This document shows positions 30,792 to 38,769 of a DNA stretch of 64,000 bases, piece after piece (position 1 is the first letter of the stretch; the number at the start of each line of letters is the position of its first letter). The stretch lies in the NCBI GenBank assembly GCA_910584295.1, contig CAJTYR010000002.1, positions 62,001-126,000 on the forward strand, in the 5' to 3' direction. The position numbers and the translations under genes are program-made. The notes beneath the pieces were generated by a model, which saw only the letters and a list, made by a program, of their open reading frames with translations, searched no databases and was not told the origin of the DNA. Source of the stretch: an uncultured Christensenella sp. GTDB lineage: Bacteria > Bacillota > Clostridia > Christensenellales > UBA1242.

Positions 30792-32339
30792 ATGAAAAAA
30801 GAAAAATCTCAAAAAATTGAAAAAAGAAAAAACAAAAAGAAAAGTGGAATCTTTTGGTTTTTGGGCGTTTCTGCTATGTCGGTTACACTTCTTGTTGCGT
30901 GTCAATTTTTCTTTGAAAATGTTGTTTCAGGCAAAGAAAAATTTTATGATAACACGCGTATAAATGGAATCGATGTTGGAGGGATGTCTGTGGCAGAAGC
31001 AGAAAATGTTGTGCTTACAAACATGCTTGACAACAAAAAAGATGTGGAAATTGAACTTTCTTGCAAGGGCAAAACATGGACTCTTTCTGGAAACGATTTT
31101 GAGGTTTACAACAAGGTCAGACCTGTGGTTGCAAAAATGTCAAAGTATGGGAGAGACGGAAACTTTTTTCAAAATCTTTCAAAGTCAAAGAAAATAAAAA
31201 AAGAGGGAAAAGATTTTCAAGTCTCTTATGTTTGTGTCCTTGCAAACATCAATGAAAAAATTGATGAAATAATTTCTGAGGTTGAACAAGAATCAAGAGC
31301 GGCAAATTTGGTTTTTGAGCCAAATAAAGAAAATCCATTTTCTGTGGATGAGGGACAAAGTGCCATTCTCGTCAATCGTGACAAGTTGCTTCAAGAAATT
31401 GACAATGCTCTTCTTATTGGGACAAAAGCAAAAATTGAAATTCCAATCATTGAAATTGAGGATCAAATTGACCTTGATGAACTTAAAAACAGTGTTGTGA
31501 AGAGGGCAGAGTTTGTCACTTCTTATGAAAAAAGTGGAAAAGACAGAAAAAACAACATAAGAAAAGCACTTTCGTCTTTCAATGGAATGATTGTTGAACC
31601 AAATCAGACAGTTTCTTTCAATGAAACAACTGGTGCAAGAACTGAAGAGGCAGGTTATAGCAATGCACACATCATTGTTGGTGGTGTTTATGTGGATGGA
31701 GTTGGTGGAGGAGTTTGTCAAGCTTCAACCACTCTTTACAACGCTCTTCTTCTTGCTGACATTGACATTTTGTCCGTGAACCATCATTCTTTGCCAGCTT
31801 CATATGTGCCTCTTTCACAAGATGCAATGGTGTCTGGTGATTATTCTGATCTTGTTTTTCAAAACAATCTTGAAAGTCCAATTTACATCAAAACTGTTTG
31901 TGATGATAAAAATGTTAAGGTTGAAGTATATGGACAGAAATTTGAAGAGGGAGAGAGCGTTGCTGTTAGGTCAGAACTTGTCAAGGTTTTGCCACATGGA
32001 GGAGACAGAATTGTCAAAGACCAAAAAGGAGAATATTCAAATAAAATTCTCTATAAGGGAGAATATTTGAGAATTAAATATCCAAGAGAAGGCTATGAAA
32101 GTAAAGCCTATTTGCAACGTTTCAAAAATGGAGAACTTGTTGATGAAAAAGAAATCAGACATGATTTCTATCAAGCACAAGATGGAATTGTTATGGAAGG
32201 CATTGAGGACATCGGAGAAGGAATGATGATTCCTGCAAGCGATGTGAAACTCATAAAACCTCAAAAAGTTTCAAAAGAAAATAACGAGAATGTTAAAAAC
32301 AAACTTCAAAACACAAATCCGAGTGAATTTAATCCATAA
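30792..32339 (+). CDS. VanW-family cell-envelope protein with G5-like C-terminus
   Basis: A 515-residue exported protein: a Lys-rich start, one membrane segment (about 20-42), a PG-binding-4-like region with two half-repeats (about 60-240), the VanW domain (about 265-390: GMIVEPNQTVSFNETTGARTEEAGY and GGGVCQASTTLYNALLLAD), and a G5-like tail (about 400-480). VanW-type proteins are found with cell-wall enzymes of Gram-positives; the reaction is unknown. The GGGVCQASTTLYNA motif is very typical. A TVP38-like gene follows 37 bp later. Confidence 0.9.
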   Translation: MKKEKSQKIEKRKNKKKSGIFWFLGVSAMSVTLLVACQFFFENVVSGKEKFYDNTRINGIDVGGMSVAEAENVVLTNMLDNKKDVEIELSCKGKTWTLSGNDFEVYNKVRPVVAKMSKYGRDGNFFQNLSKSKKIKKEGKDFQVSYVCVLANINEKIDEIISEVEQESRAANLVFEPNKENPFSVDEGQSAILVNRDKLLQEIDNALLIGTKAKIEIPIIEIEDQIDLDELKNSVVKRAEFVTSYEKSGKDRKNNIRKALSSFNGMIVEPNQTVSFNETTGARTEEAGYSNAHIIVGGVYVDGVGGGVCQASTTLYNALLLADIDILSVNHHSLPASYVPLSQDAMVSGDYSDLVFQNNLESPIYIKTVCDDKNVKVEVYGQKFEEGESVAVRSELVKVLPHGGDRIVKDQKGEYSNKILYKGEYLRIKYPREGYESKAYLQRFKNGELVDEKEIRHDFYQAQDGIVMEGIEDIGEGMMIPASDVKLIKPQKVSKENNENVKNKLQNTNPSEFNP

Positions 32340-32376
32340 ACAAGAAAGAAAATATAAATTGAGAATAGAATAGTAT

Positions 32377-33159
32377 ATGAAACCTAAAACAGACAAACCC
32401 ATGTCAAAGAAGAGAAAAATCATCCACACAAGTATTGTTGTATTTGTCCTTACAGCAATACTTGTTTTGTCATATTTTATTTTCAAGTGGACTGGCATTT
32501 GGGAATATATCAATTCTGTTGACAAGATCAGAGGACTGATTCTTTCGCTTGGTTTTTGGGGAAGATTGGCGTTTGTTTTTTTGCAATTTTTGCAAGTGAC
32601 TTTTTTGCCAATTCCATCTGCTGTTTCAACTCTTGCAGGTGTGCTTGTTTTTGGACCACTTCAAGCTTCTCTTTTAAGTTTGTCTGGCATCATGCTTGGG
32701 AGCGTGTTGGCATTTTGGCTTGGAAGAAGATTCGGAAGAAAACTTGTGTCGTTCATGGTTGGAGAAGAGACTTGTCACAAGTGGACAAACTTTTTGACAA
32801 ATGCAAAATATTCCTTTGTGGTGATGATGCTTTTGCCAATCTTTCCTGATGACATTTTGTGTTTAGTTGCTGGACTTACTGACATGTCTTGGCTGTTTTT
32901 TGTGGTGACAAATTTAATCTCAAGACCGCTTGCAATTTTTCTCACTTGCTATTTAGGCAGTGGAAGCATAATCCCTTTCCATGGTTGGGGGCTTGCGGTC
33001 TGGGCATTTTTTTTGGTGGCGGTTGCAGTGGTGCTTTATCTGTCGTTTCGATATAGGCAAGCGATTGAGGATTTTGTCAAGCTGAAATTTCAAAACAAGA
33101 AAGTTTCAAATGTTGAAGCTGGAGAAGAAAAAACGAAAAAAAGAGGAAATAAAAAATAA
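32377..33159 (+). CDS. TVP38/TMEM64-family (DedA-like) membrane protein
   Basis: A 260-residue membrane protein with about five to six hydrophobic segments. The family signature is seen in FLPIPSAVSTLAGVLVFGPLQASLLSLSGIMLGSVLAFWLGRRFGR-like order (shown here only in part): the FLPIPS turn, GxxxG helix and FWLGRRFG, then FPDDILCLVAGL. Such proteins belong to the VTT/SNARE-associated superfamily and are thought to scramble or move phospholipids. The N-terminal eight residues before a second ATG at 32401 are uncertain. There is no ribosome-binding site; TAGAAT ends 5 nt before the ATG. Confidence 0.87.
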   Translation: MKPKTDKPMSKKRKIIHTSIVVFVLTAILVLSYFIFKWTGIWEYINSVDKIRGLILSLGFWGRLAFVFLQFLQVTFLPIPSAVSTLAGVLVFGPLQASLLSLSGIMLGSVLAFWLGRRFGRKLVSFMVGEETCHKWTNFLTNAKYSFVVMMLLPIFPDDILCLVAGLTDMSWLFFVVTNLISRPLAIFLTCYLGSGSIIPFHGWGLAVWAFFLVAVAVVLYLSFRYRQAIEDFVKLKFQNKKVSNVEAGEEKTKKRGNKK

Positions 33160-33215
33160 TTAGATAAGCTTTTTCAGTTGAATTTTTGATAAAAAAATTA
33201 CGGATATTGCGGTTT

Positions 33216-33386
33216 TTATTGATTTTTATTTATCAAAATGAAAATTCCTTCTTTAATTTGTTTTGGTGATAAGTTGTTGTCAAGCAAGATTTGAGTGGCA
33301 TCTATATCAAATTTTTGTGAAATGGTCTTGAGGTTTTCTCCTGCTTTTACTTGATAATATGGAAATGTGATTTTTTTTAAACTCAT
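33216..33386 (-). CDS. mini-protein consisting of one LysM domain
   Basis: A 56-residue reading frame on the minus strand between the TVP38-like and SpoVB-like genes. It has an AAAAGGAGATTTTT ribosome-binding site. The sequence is one LysM domain: YYQVKAGENLKTISQKFDI, then ILLDNNLSP and KEGIFILI. LysM binds N-acetylglucosamine-containing glycans such as peptidoglycan. There is no signal peptide and nothing else in the protein. LysM mini-proteins of Bacillota can have roles in the spore or at the wall. The remaining 56 bp upstream of 33216 hold nothing I can identify. Confidence 0.75.
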   Translation of the reverse strand: MSLKKITFPYYQVKAGENLKTISQKFDIDATQILLDNNLSPKQIKEGIFILINKNQ

Positions 33387-33404
33387 AAAAATCTCCTTTT
33401 GGTT

Positions 33405-33434
33405 TTGGCATAAAATTTTAAATTCTCTTATAGA
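33405..33434 (+). promoter_or_regulatory. promoter of the SpoVB-like gene
   Basis: TTGGCA (33405-33410), 18 bp, TATAGA (33429-33434), 9 nt before the ATG; no Shine-Dalgarno sequence, so a leader of about 2-3 nt is predicted. Confidence 0.6.
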
Positions 33435-33443
33435 TTTATTTAT

Positions 33444-35006
33444 ATGAAATCTATTTTTAAAAATGTCGCACTCATCACGGTGTTTTCAGTTATGACAAGA
33501 TTTCTTGGGTTTTTGTTCAGGATCTTTTTATCAAGAACAATAGGTGCTCAAGCACTTGGACTCTATCAAGTTGCGCTTTCCATCTTTATGGTTTTGCTTA
33601 CAGTCGTTTCCAGTGGTTTTACACTTATTATTTCAAGAATGACAGCAAGTTATCGTGTTGCCTCTGACAAGAAAGCGATAGGAAGTCTTGTATCAACTTG
33701 CATCTTTATTGGACTTGCTGTCAGTATATTTTTATGTGTCATCATTTTGGTATTTCGAAATCTTTTCCAAAATATTTTCACTGACCAAAATTGCATGAAC
33801 ATACTTATTATTCTTTTGCCTTCTTTGGTTTTTTCTTCGGTTTACAGTGTTTTTCGTGGAGCGATGTGGGGCACTGACAACTATTTTGGTTTGTGCGTCT
33901 CCGAACTTTTGGAACAGATTGTCAAAATAGTTATTTGTGTTCTTATCATTGCATCGGGAATGACTGCTCTTCAAAATGCAATGGCAGTTGCTTGGTCATT
34001 TACTCTTTCTTGTTTTGTTTCCGCATTCTTTGTTATGCTCCTCTACTTTTTTTATGGCGGAAAAATGTCCAAGCCAACAAAGATATATAAAAAGGTTATT
34101 CGTCAATCTGCACCAATCACTGGCGTGAGGGTTTTGAGCAGTTTCACACAGCCTTTGGTGGCACTTATTTTGCCGGCAAGATTGATTGCCTCTGGCTATA
34201 CTTCAAGTCAAGCAATGAGTATCTATGGTGTGGCTCTAGGGATGACATTCCCGCTTCTCTTTTTGCCGTCGGCACTTATTGGCTCTTTGGCAACCGCACT
34301 TGTTCCAGATATTTCAATGGCGCTTGTTAAAAACGACAACAAACACATTGAAAAGAGAGTTAAGTCATCTTTGAGTTTTGCGTTGTTTGTTTCATTTTTG
34401 ATTGTTCCAGTTTTCATTGCCATTGGAGACAGAGTTGGAGTTTTCCTTTATAATGATGCATTGAGTGGAACTTTGCTTCAATATTCCGCTTGGATTATGA
34501 TTCCGATGGGAATTTCAAACATTGCTTCAGCAATTTTAAATTCTGTTGGACTTGAAGTGAAATCTTTTGTTAACTATGTGATAGGAGATGTGGTGATGTT
34601 TCTGGCAATACTTTTCTTGCCAAAATTCATTGGTATTAATGCTCTTATAGTTGGCATGGGGCTTTCTGCTGTGATTGCATCAACACTCAATCTTTTTATG
34701 CTTAAAAGAAAACTGAAAATCAACATTGGCATATTGAAAAATTTGTGTTTAATGGCGCTTCTTTCTCTTCCGACAGTTGCTTTGACATCTTTCTTTAGTT
34801 CGTTGTTTGCTTATGTGATGCCAAATGTAATCAACATTCTTCTTTCTTCTTTGATTGGTGTTGGATGTTTTCTGTGCCTTGCGGTTGTCTTTAATGTCAT
34901 CAACTTTTCCTTTTATTTGGTGCAATTTAAGGAAAGATTTGCATCAAATAAAGTTAGAACTTCAAAAGTGTCAATGATTTTTAGAAAAACAAGAAATAAA
35001 AAATAA
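33444..35006 (+). CDS. SpoVB/MurJ-type polysaccharide flippase (MOP family)
   Basis: A 520-residue protein with about 14 membrane segments, of the multidrug/oligosaccharidyl-lipid/polysaccharide family. The start KNVALITVFSVMTRFLGFLFRIFLSRTIGAQALGLYQ-type pattern (G-F-x-x-R-x-x-L-S-R-x-x-G-A-x-x-x-G-x-Y) is that of SpoVB and related lipid II or spore cortex transporters. In sporulating Bacillota SpoVB is needed for cortex formation. Here it could serve that role or supply lipid-linked sugars. Its stop is 21 bp before the DUF421 gene. Confidence 0.87.
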   Translation: MKSIFKNVALITVFSVMTRFLGFLFRIFLSRTIGAQALGLYQVALSIFMVLLTVVSSGFTLIISRMTASYRVASDKKAIGSLVSTCIFIGLAVSIFLCVIILVFRNLFQNIFTDQNCMNILIILLPSLVFSSVYSVFRGAMWGTDNYFGLCVSELLEQIVKIVICVLIIASGMTALQNAMAVAWSFTLSCFVSAFFVMLLYFFYGGKMSKPTKIYKKVIRQSAPITGVRVLSSFTQPLVALILPARLIASGYTSSQAMSIYGVALGMTFPLLFLPSALIGSLATALVPDISMALVKNDNKHIEKRVKSSLSFALFVSFLIVPVFIAIGDRVGVFLYNDALSGTLLQYSAWIMIPMGISNIASAILNSVGLEVKSFVNYVIGDVVMFLAILFLPKFIGINALIVGMGLSAVIASTLNLFMLKRKLKINIGILKNLCLMALLSLPTVALTSFFSSLFAYVMPNVINILLSSLIGVGCFLCLAVVFNVINFSFYLVQFKERFASNKVRTSKVSMIFRKTRNKK

Positions 35007-35026
35007 TTTCTGCTCATAATAGAAGC

Positions 35027-35746
35027 ATGTTAACGATAGTTTTGAGAGCAGTCATAATTTATCTTGTGGTTTTGTTTCTTTACAGAATTATGGGGAAACG
35101 TCAACTCGGACAAATGCAACCATTTGAGCTTGTCCTTACTCTTATCATCGCCGATCTTGCAACAATCCCTATGGCTGAGGTTTCAGTGCCAGTTTTGCAT
35201 GGAATTGTGCCAGTTTTCACTCTTGTGATTTTGCACTTTGTATTGACTTTTTTCAGTTCTGTCAGCAACAAGTTTGCTTCTTTTTTGAGTGGAAAACCAG
35301 TTATTGTAATCAATCCAGATGGCATTGATTACAAGGCTTTAAAAAACTTAAGCATTTCTGTTGATGACGTTTTTGAAGCAATCAGGGGTTGCGGATATTT
35401 CAGTATTGAACAAGTGCAATATGCAATCATGGAAACGAATGGAAAAATGAGCGTTTTGCCAAAGAGTGAGTTTTGCCCTGTGACTGTTCAGGATATGAAA
35501 TTGGATGTTGAGAAGAGCGTCATTCCTGTCAACATAATCAACGAGGGAAAAGTCATTAAGGACAATCTTCAAATTGCAAAGATTGATGAACTTAAAGTCA
35601 AAGAGGTGTTGTCAAAAGCGAACATAAAAAAAGCCAAAGATGTGCTTATCATGACAATAGACAAAAACGGAGCGGTTTATCTTCAGGAGTATGGTCAGAA
35701 ATATAAGACTCTTCAAATTGAACCACTTGGGCAGGTGAACGAATGA
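35027..35746 (+). CDS. DUF421 (YetF-type) membrane protein
   Basis: A 239-residue DUF421 protein: three N-terminal membrane segments (ending about residue 80) with the typical LYRIMGKRQLGQMQPFELVLTLIIADLA pattern in part, then a cytoplasmic YetF-type alpha/beta domain (LSGKPVIVINPDGIDYKAL, and IEQVQYAIMETNGKMSVLPKS). YetF proteins are linked to spore and germinant-receptor functions in Bacillus. It overlaps the next gene by 4 bp (ATGA). CATAAT ends 6 nt before the ATG, and no Shine-Dalgarno sequence is present. Confidence 0.9.
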   Translation: MLTIVLRAVIIYLVVLFLYRIMGKRQLGQMQPFELVLTLIIADLATIPMAEVSVPVLHGIVPVFTLVILHFVLTFFSSVSNKFASFLSGKPVIVINPDGIDYKALKNLSISVDDVFEAIRGCGYFSIEQVQYAIMETNGKMSVLPKSEFCPVTVQDMKLDVEKSVIPVNIINEGKVIKDNLQIAKIDELKVKEVLSKANIKKAKDVLIMTIDKNGAVYLQEYGQKYKTLQIEPLGQVNE

Positions 35747-36147
35747 CAAAAGTAGGCGTTTTTAAATTGGTTTCTTTTCTTGTGATTGTTGGTCTTCTTA
35801 TTGCAGTATGTACGATTGAGGACAGGCTTGTTTCAGATTCTCTTATGAAGGTCAAAAGTTTTTGTTATGAGATTGAAATGGCGTCAGAAGAAAGTGGGGG
35901 AATTGCAAGTGGAGAAGTTGCCTCTTTGGTGGACAATTTGGAGGCTTCTTGGAAAAAGAATGAAGGTAAACTTTGTTTCATGGTCAATCATAAATCCATT
36001 GAGCAATTGGGTGTTGAAATTGTCAGACTTAAGACATACATAGATGAGGATGAAGAAATTGAATTTTTTACTTCACTTGAAATAATTAAGCATTATGTTG
36101 AAACTTTCCAACACTTTATGGGTGCAAGCTTTCATAATATTTTATAA
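35743..36147 (+). CDS. DUF4363 protein
   Basis: A 134-residue protein with one N-terminal membrane segment (FKLVSFLVIVGLLIAVCTI, about 7-25) and an extracellular helical part. Genes of this type (DUF4363) commonly follow DUF421 in clostridial genomes, and here the start codon overlaps the DUF421 stop, which supports a joint function. Nothing more can be read from the sequence. Confidence 0.8.
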   Translation: MTKVGVFKLVSFLVIVGLLIAVCTIEDRLVSDSLMKVKSFCYEIEMASEESGGIASGEVASLVDNLEASWKKNEGKLCFMVNHKSIEQLGVEIVRLKTYIDEDEEIEFFTSLEIIKHYVETFQHFMGASFHNIL

Positions 36148-36173
36148 AAAACAGACAATGATGTCTGTTTTTT
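36146..36173. terminator. bidirectional terminator
   Basis: AAAAACAGACA / TGTCTGTTTTTT stem with an ATGA-type loop, between the convergent DUF4363 and surface-protein genes. Confidence 0.8.
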
Positions 36174-36183
36174 GATGTTTTTA

Positions 36184-37308
36184 TTAAGTTTTTTTCTTGT
36201 TTTTATTTTTATAAATTAAAAGACCAATTGTTGTTGCGATGATAATTACTCCAAAGACAATCCCAAGAATCAACCAAATATAGGATTTTTCTTTATGTTT
36301 AATCGTTGAAAGTTTGCCTGTGGAGAGTCTTGTTTTTTCAGTCCAATCAGAATTGTAGATTGTGCAGTGAACATTCCAAGTCCCTTCAATGTTGTTTGTG
36401 TCAAGGATGAAAGAGGATCCTTCTTGCATTTCTGTTGGCAAGGCTTCCCAAATATATTTATAAGAAAGGTAGCCATTGTCTCTTATTGCTTTTGTCAAAA
36501 CATATTCTGCATTCTTTTTGTCCTTTCCAAACACACTCCACTTGATGTATTTTGGGTTGACATATTTGAATATTTCAGGATTTGAAAATGTGATTTGATA
36601 GACATTCATAAGTTCTTTCGAGCTTGTGACTGTGTATTTCAAACTGACTCTGCCCACTGAAATTGTGTCGACATCATCTGGCAAGATTGCGATGTAAAGT
36701 TCTCCAATTGAAAGAGTGTGAGCCTGGCTGTCAGAAGATGAGTCCTCGACAAAGGTATAGTTGAAATCAAACTTATAAATTCCAAAATCGTTTCCACTGA
36801 ATTTGTATTGAGAGTCAGATGTGTTTGTGTTGCTGTCAATATAGTAATAAATATTTGGGAATGATGGTGAGTTTGAGGCAATTGTTCCAGAAAGCAATTG
36901 TTTTGGTGAAGCTTGTCCCATTGAAGTTTGAAGATTTTCAGTCTGTATTGCAGTCACGAGAAATTGATAATTGGTGAAAATGCTTTTTGAACCAGAAAGA
37001 TTAGAAGTGAAATTGAAGGTGATTGATGAAATGTCTCTCCAATTGAAACAATAGAATTTTCGGTCCCCATTTTCGGTTGTCACAGTTTGGGTTGAGCCAA
37101 TTATGGTGCCGCCATTTCTTGAGACAGGGGTTGCTTTCATTGTGAAATATGAGTTTTTGTCTGAAACATCGTCTATTGCCGAAATTGAGACTTTTGTGTC
37201 AGCAGCTGTGTTTGTTTCTTTTGAAAGAAAAAACATCGAAAAAAAGATGGCTGGCACAAGTGCAAGCATTGCAAATAAACTGAAAATTTTTCCACTTAAT
37301 CTTTTCAT
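36184..37308 (-). CDS. cell-surface protein with signal peptide and C-terminal anchor
   Basis: A 374-residue protein with an N-terminal export signal (MKRLSGKIFSLFAMLALVPAI, hydrophobic core to about residue 28), a long Ser/Thr/Asn-rich beta-type ectodomain, and a C-terminal membrane segment (YIWLILGIVFGVIIIATTIGLLIY) followed by KNKNKKKT. That is the architecture of a type I membrane-anchored surface protein. No domain is recognised. TAAAAT ends 7 nt before the ATG on the minus strand; it is divergent from the GlmU-like gene. Confidence 0.75.
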   Translation of the reverse strand: MKRLSGKIFSLFAMLALVPAIFFSMFFLSKETNTAADTKVSISAIDDVSDKNSYFTMKATPVSRNGGTIIGSTQTVTTENGDRKFYCFNWRDISSITFNFTSNLSGSKSIFTNYQFLVTAIQTENLQTSMGQASPKQLLSGTIASNSPSFPNIYYYIDSNTNTSDSQYKFSGNDFGIYKFDFNYTFVEDSSSDSQAHTLSIGELYIAILPDDVDTISVGRVSLKYTVTSSKELMNVYQITFSNPEIFKYVNPKYIKWSVFGKDKKNAEYVLTKAIRDNGYLSYKYIWEALPTEMQEGSSFILDTNNIEGTWNVHCTIYNSDWTEKTRLSTGKLSTIKHKEKSYIWLILGIVFGVIIIATTIGLLIYKNKNKKKT

Positions 37309-37393
37309 TATAATTATTTTATCATATTCTTTCTCTTTTTAAAAATGAATTTTAAACAAAATGGGGATAATTTCTTGCAGATGCGTTTGTTTG

Positions 37394-37422
37394 TTGACAA
37401 AAATTTGGCAAAAATTTATAAT
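37394..37422 (+). promoter_or_regulatory. promoter of the GlmU-like gene, leaderless
   Basis: Full consensus TTGACA (37394-37399), 17 bp, TATAAT (37417-37422), then 6 nt to ATG 37429, the cleanest leaderless-type arrangement in the window. Confidence 0.85.
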
Positions 37423-37428
37423 AAAAAC

Positions 37429-38265
37429 ATGGAAAATATGATTTTAGAAAGAGAAACAGAAACAATTGAAAACCAAATAGGGTTTGATTTTTTGGACGAT
37501 AAAATAGAAACAGAAACCTTGTTTCAAAAAACAAAGATTGAATGGGAAGCAAGCAATACGCTTGTGCTTATTCTTGATGAAACAGAAACAAACTCAAGTT
37601 TTTATCTTTGCGGGAAAAAGATGCTTGATTGGGTTAGGCTTGCAACTTCAGGGTGCGAACAGCAAGTTTTGCCTTGTGAAAAAGATGAGGATGTTTTGTC
37701 TTTAGTCAAGCCATTCGTAAAAGATGCAGAGTATGTTGCAGTTTTTTATAGCGACACTCCGCTTCTTCAAAAGTCCACTTTTCTTGAAATTATGAATTAT
37801 TTTTGTGCAAATGGAATGAATTTTTTGAAACTCCCAAGAGGATATATTTTTCAAGCAGAGTTTTTAAAAAATTCCAAGATGCTTATGCAGACAAACGAAA
37901 CAAAATTTGGTGAAGAAGATTTCGAAAAAATTGATGACGCAAGAAAAATCTCTTTTGCTTTTAAGGTGTTAAATCAAAGGATTTTATCTTATCATAAAGA
38001 CAATGGAGTCGTTTTGTTTGGCGAGGACACTATTTTCGTGGATGCTGATGTTGAAATTGAAGGGGGAACTGTCATCTACCCAAACAACATCATCAAAGGT
38101 CAAAGTTACATTGGAAGAGGCGTAATTCTTGAAAGTGGAAATTATATCATTGACAGCATAGTCTTGGACGGAGCATTTATTTGTCAAAGTTATATTGAAA
38201 GTGGAAAGGTTGAGCAAGATAAGACAGTTGGACCTTTTGCAAGAATAATAAAGGGAACGATTTAG
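37429..38265 (+). CDS. GlmU-like protein with hexapeptide repeats, shortened
   Basis: A 278-residue protein. The first ~180 residues are a degenerate nucleotidyltransferase-like segment (NTLVLILDETE, YVAVFYSDTPLLQKSTFLEIMNYF), lacking the LAAGxGTRM-type loop of GlmU. The last ~75 residues form a short left-handed beta-helix typical of GlmU (VDADVEIEGGTVIYPNNIIKG, GRGVILESGNYIIDS, ESGKVEQDKTVGPFARI). Full GlmU has about 450 residues. The position just before pth and mfd is where glmU stands in many Bacillota, so this is likely a reduced GlmU relative. Activity is doubtful. I start at 37429. Confidence 0.7.
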   Translation: MENMILERETETIENQIGFDFLDDKIETETLFQKTKIEWEASNTLVLILDETETNSSFYLCGKKMLDWVRLATSGCEQQVLPCEKDEDVLSLVKPFVKDAEYVAVFYSDTPLLQKSTFLEIMNYFCANGMNFLKLPRGYIFQAEFLKNSKMLMQTNETKFGEEDFEKIDDARKISFAFKVLNQRILSYHKDNGVVLFGEDTIFVDADVEIEGGTVIYPNNIIKGQSYIGRGVILESGNYIIDSIVLDGAFICQSYIESGKVEQDKTVGPFARIIKGTI

Positions 38266-38766
38266 ATGGTTGTTATTGTTGGGCTTGGAAACCCTGATGC
38301 AAAGTATAAAGGGACATATCACAATGTCGGTTTTGAAACCGTTGATATTTTGGCGGAAAAAATGGGCATTGTCATAGATAAAAAAAAGTTTAAAGCTCTT
38401 GTCGGAGAAGGAAACTTTAACGGCGAAAAAATTCTTCTTGTCAAACCGCAAACCTACATGAATTTAAGTGGAGAGTGCGTTGTGCTTATCAAGGAAAAAT
38501 TTAAGGATGCGAGAATCGTTGTTGTGGTGGATGATATAGACTTGCCAAGAGGAAACATAAGATATCGTGAGCATGGTTCTGCTGGCACTCACAATGGACT
38601 TCGAAGCATAGTTTCTTTCATTGGAGAAGACTTTGAAAGGGTGAAAATCGGTGTTGGAAGAGATATTTCCATGGATCTTGCAGATTTTGTGCTTTCAAAG
38701 TTTGATCGAGATGTTTTTGCTCCTATTCTGCAAAGTGCAGCAGATGTTGTATGTGAGAGAATTTGA
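38266..38766 (+). CDS. pth: peptidyl-tRNA hydrolase
   Basis: A 166-residue Pth. It has VGLGNPDAKYKGTYHNVGF with the catalytic His19, KPQTYMNLSGE, the VVVDDIDLPRG with the catalytic Asp, and GSAGTHNGLRSI; the last usually reads GGHNG, so one Gly is Thr here. Pth recycles tRNA from peptidyl-tRNA that drops off ribosomes. It starts one base after the stop of the GlmU-like gene and is followed 4 bp later by mfd, so all three are co-translated. Confidence 0.96.
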   Translation: MVVIVGLGNPDAKYKGTYHNVGFETVDILAEKMGIVIDKKKFKALVGEGNFNGEKILLVKPQTYMNLSGECVVLIKEKFKDARIVVVVDDIDLPRGNIRYREHGSAGTHNGLRSIVSFIGEDFERVKIGVGRDISMDLADFVLSKFDRDVFAPILQSAADVVCERI

Positions 38767-38769
38767 CAT

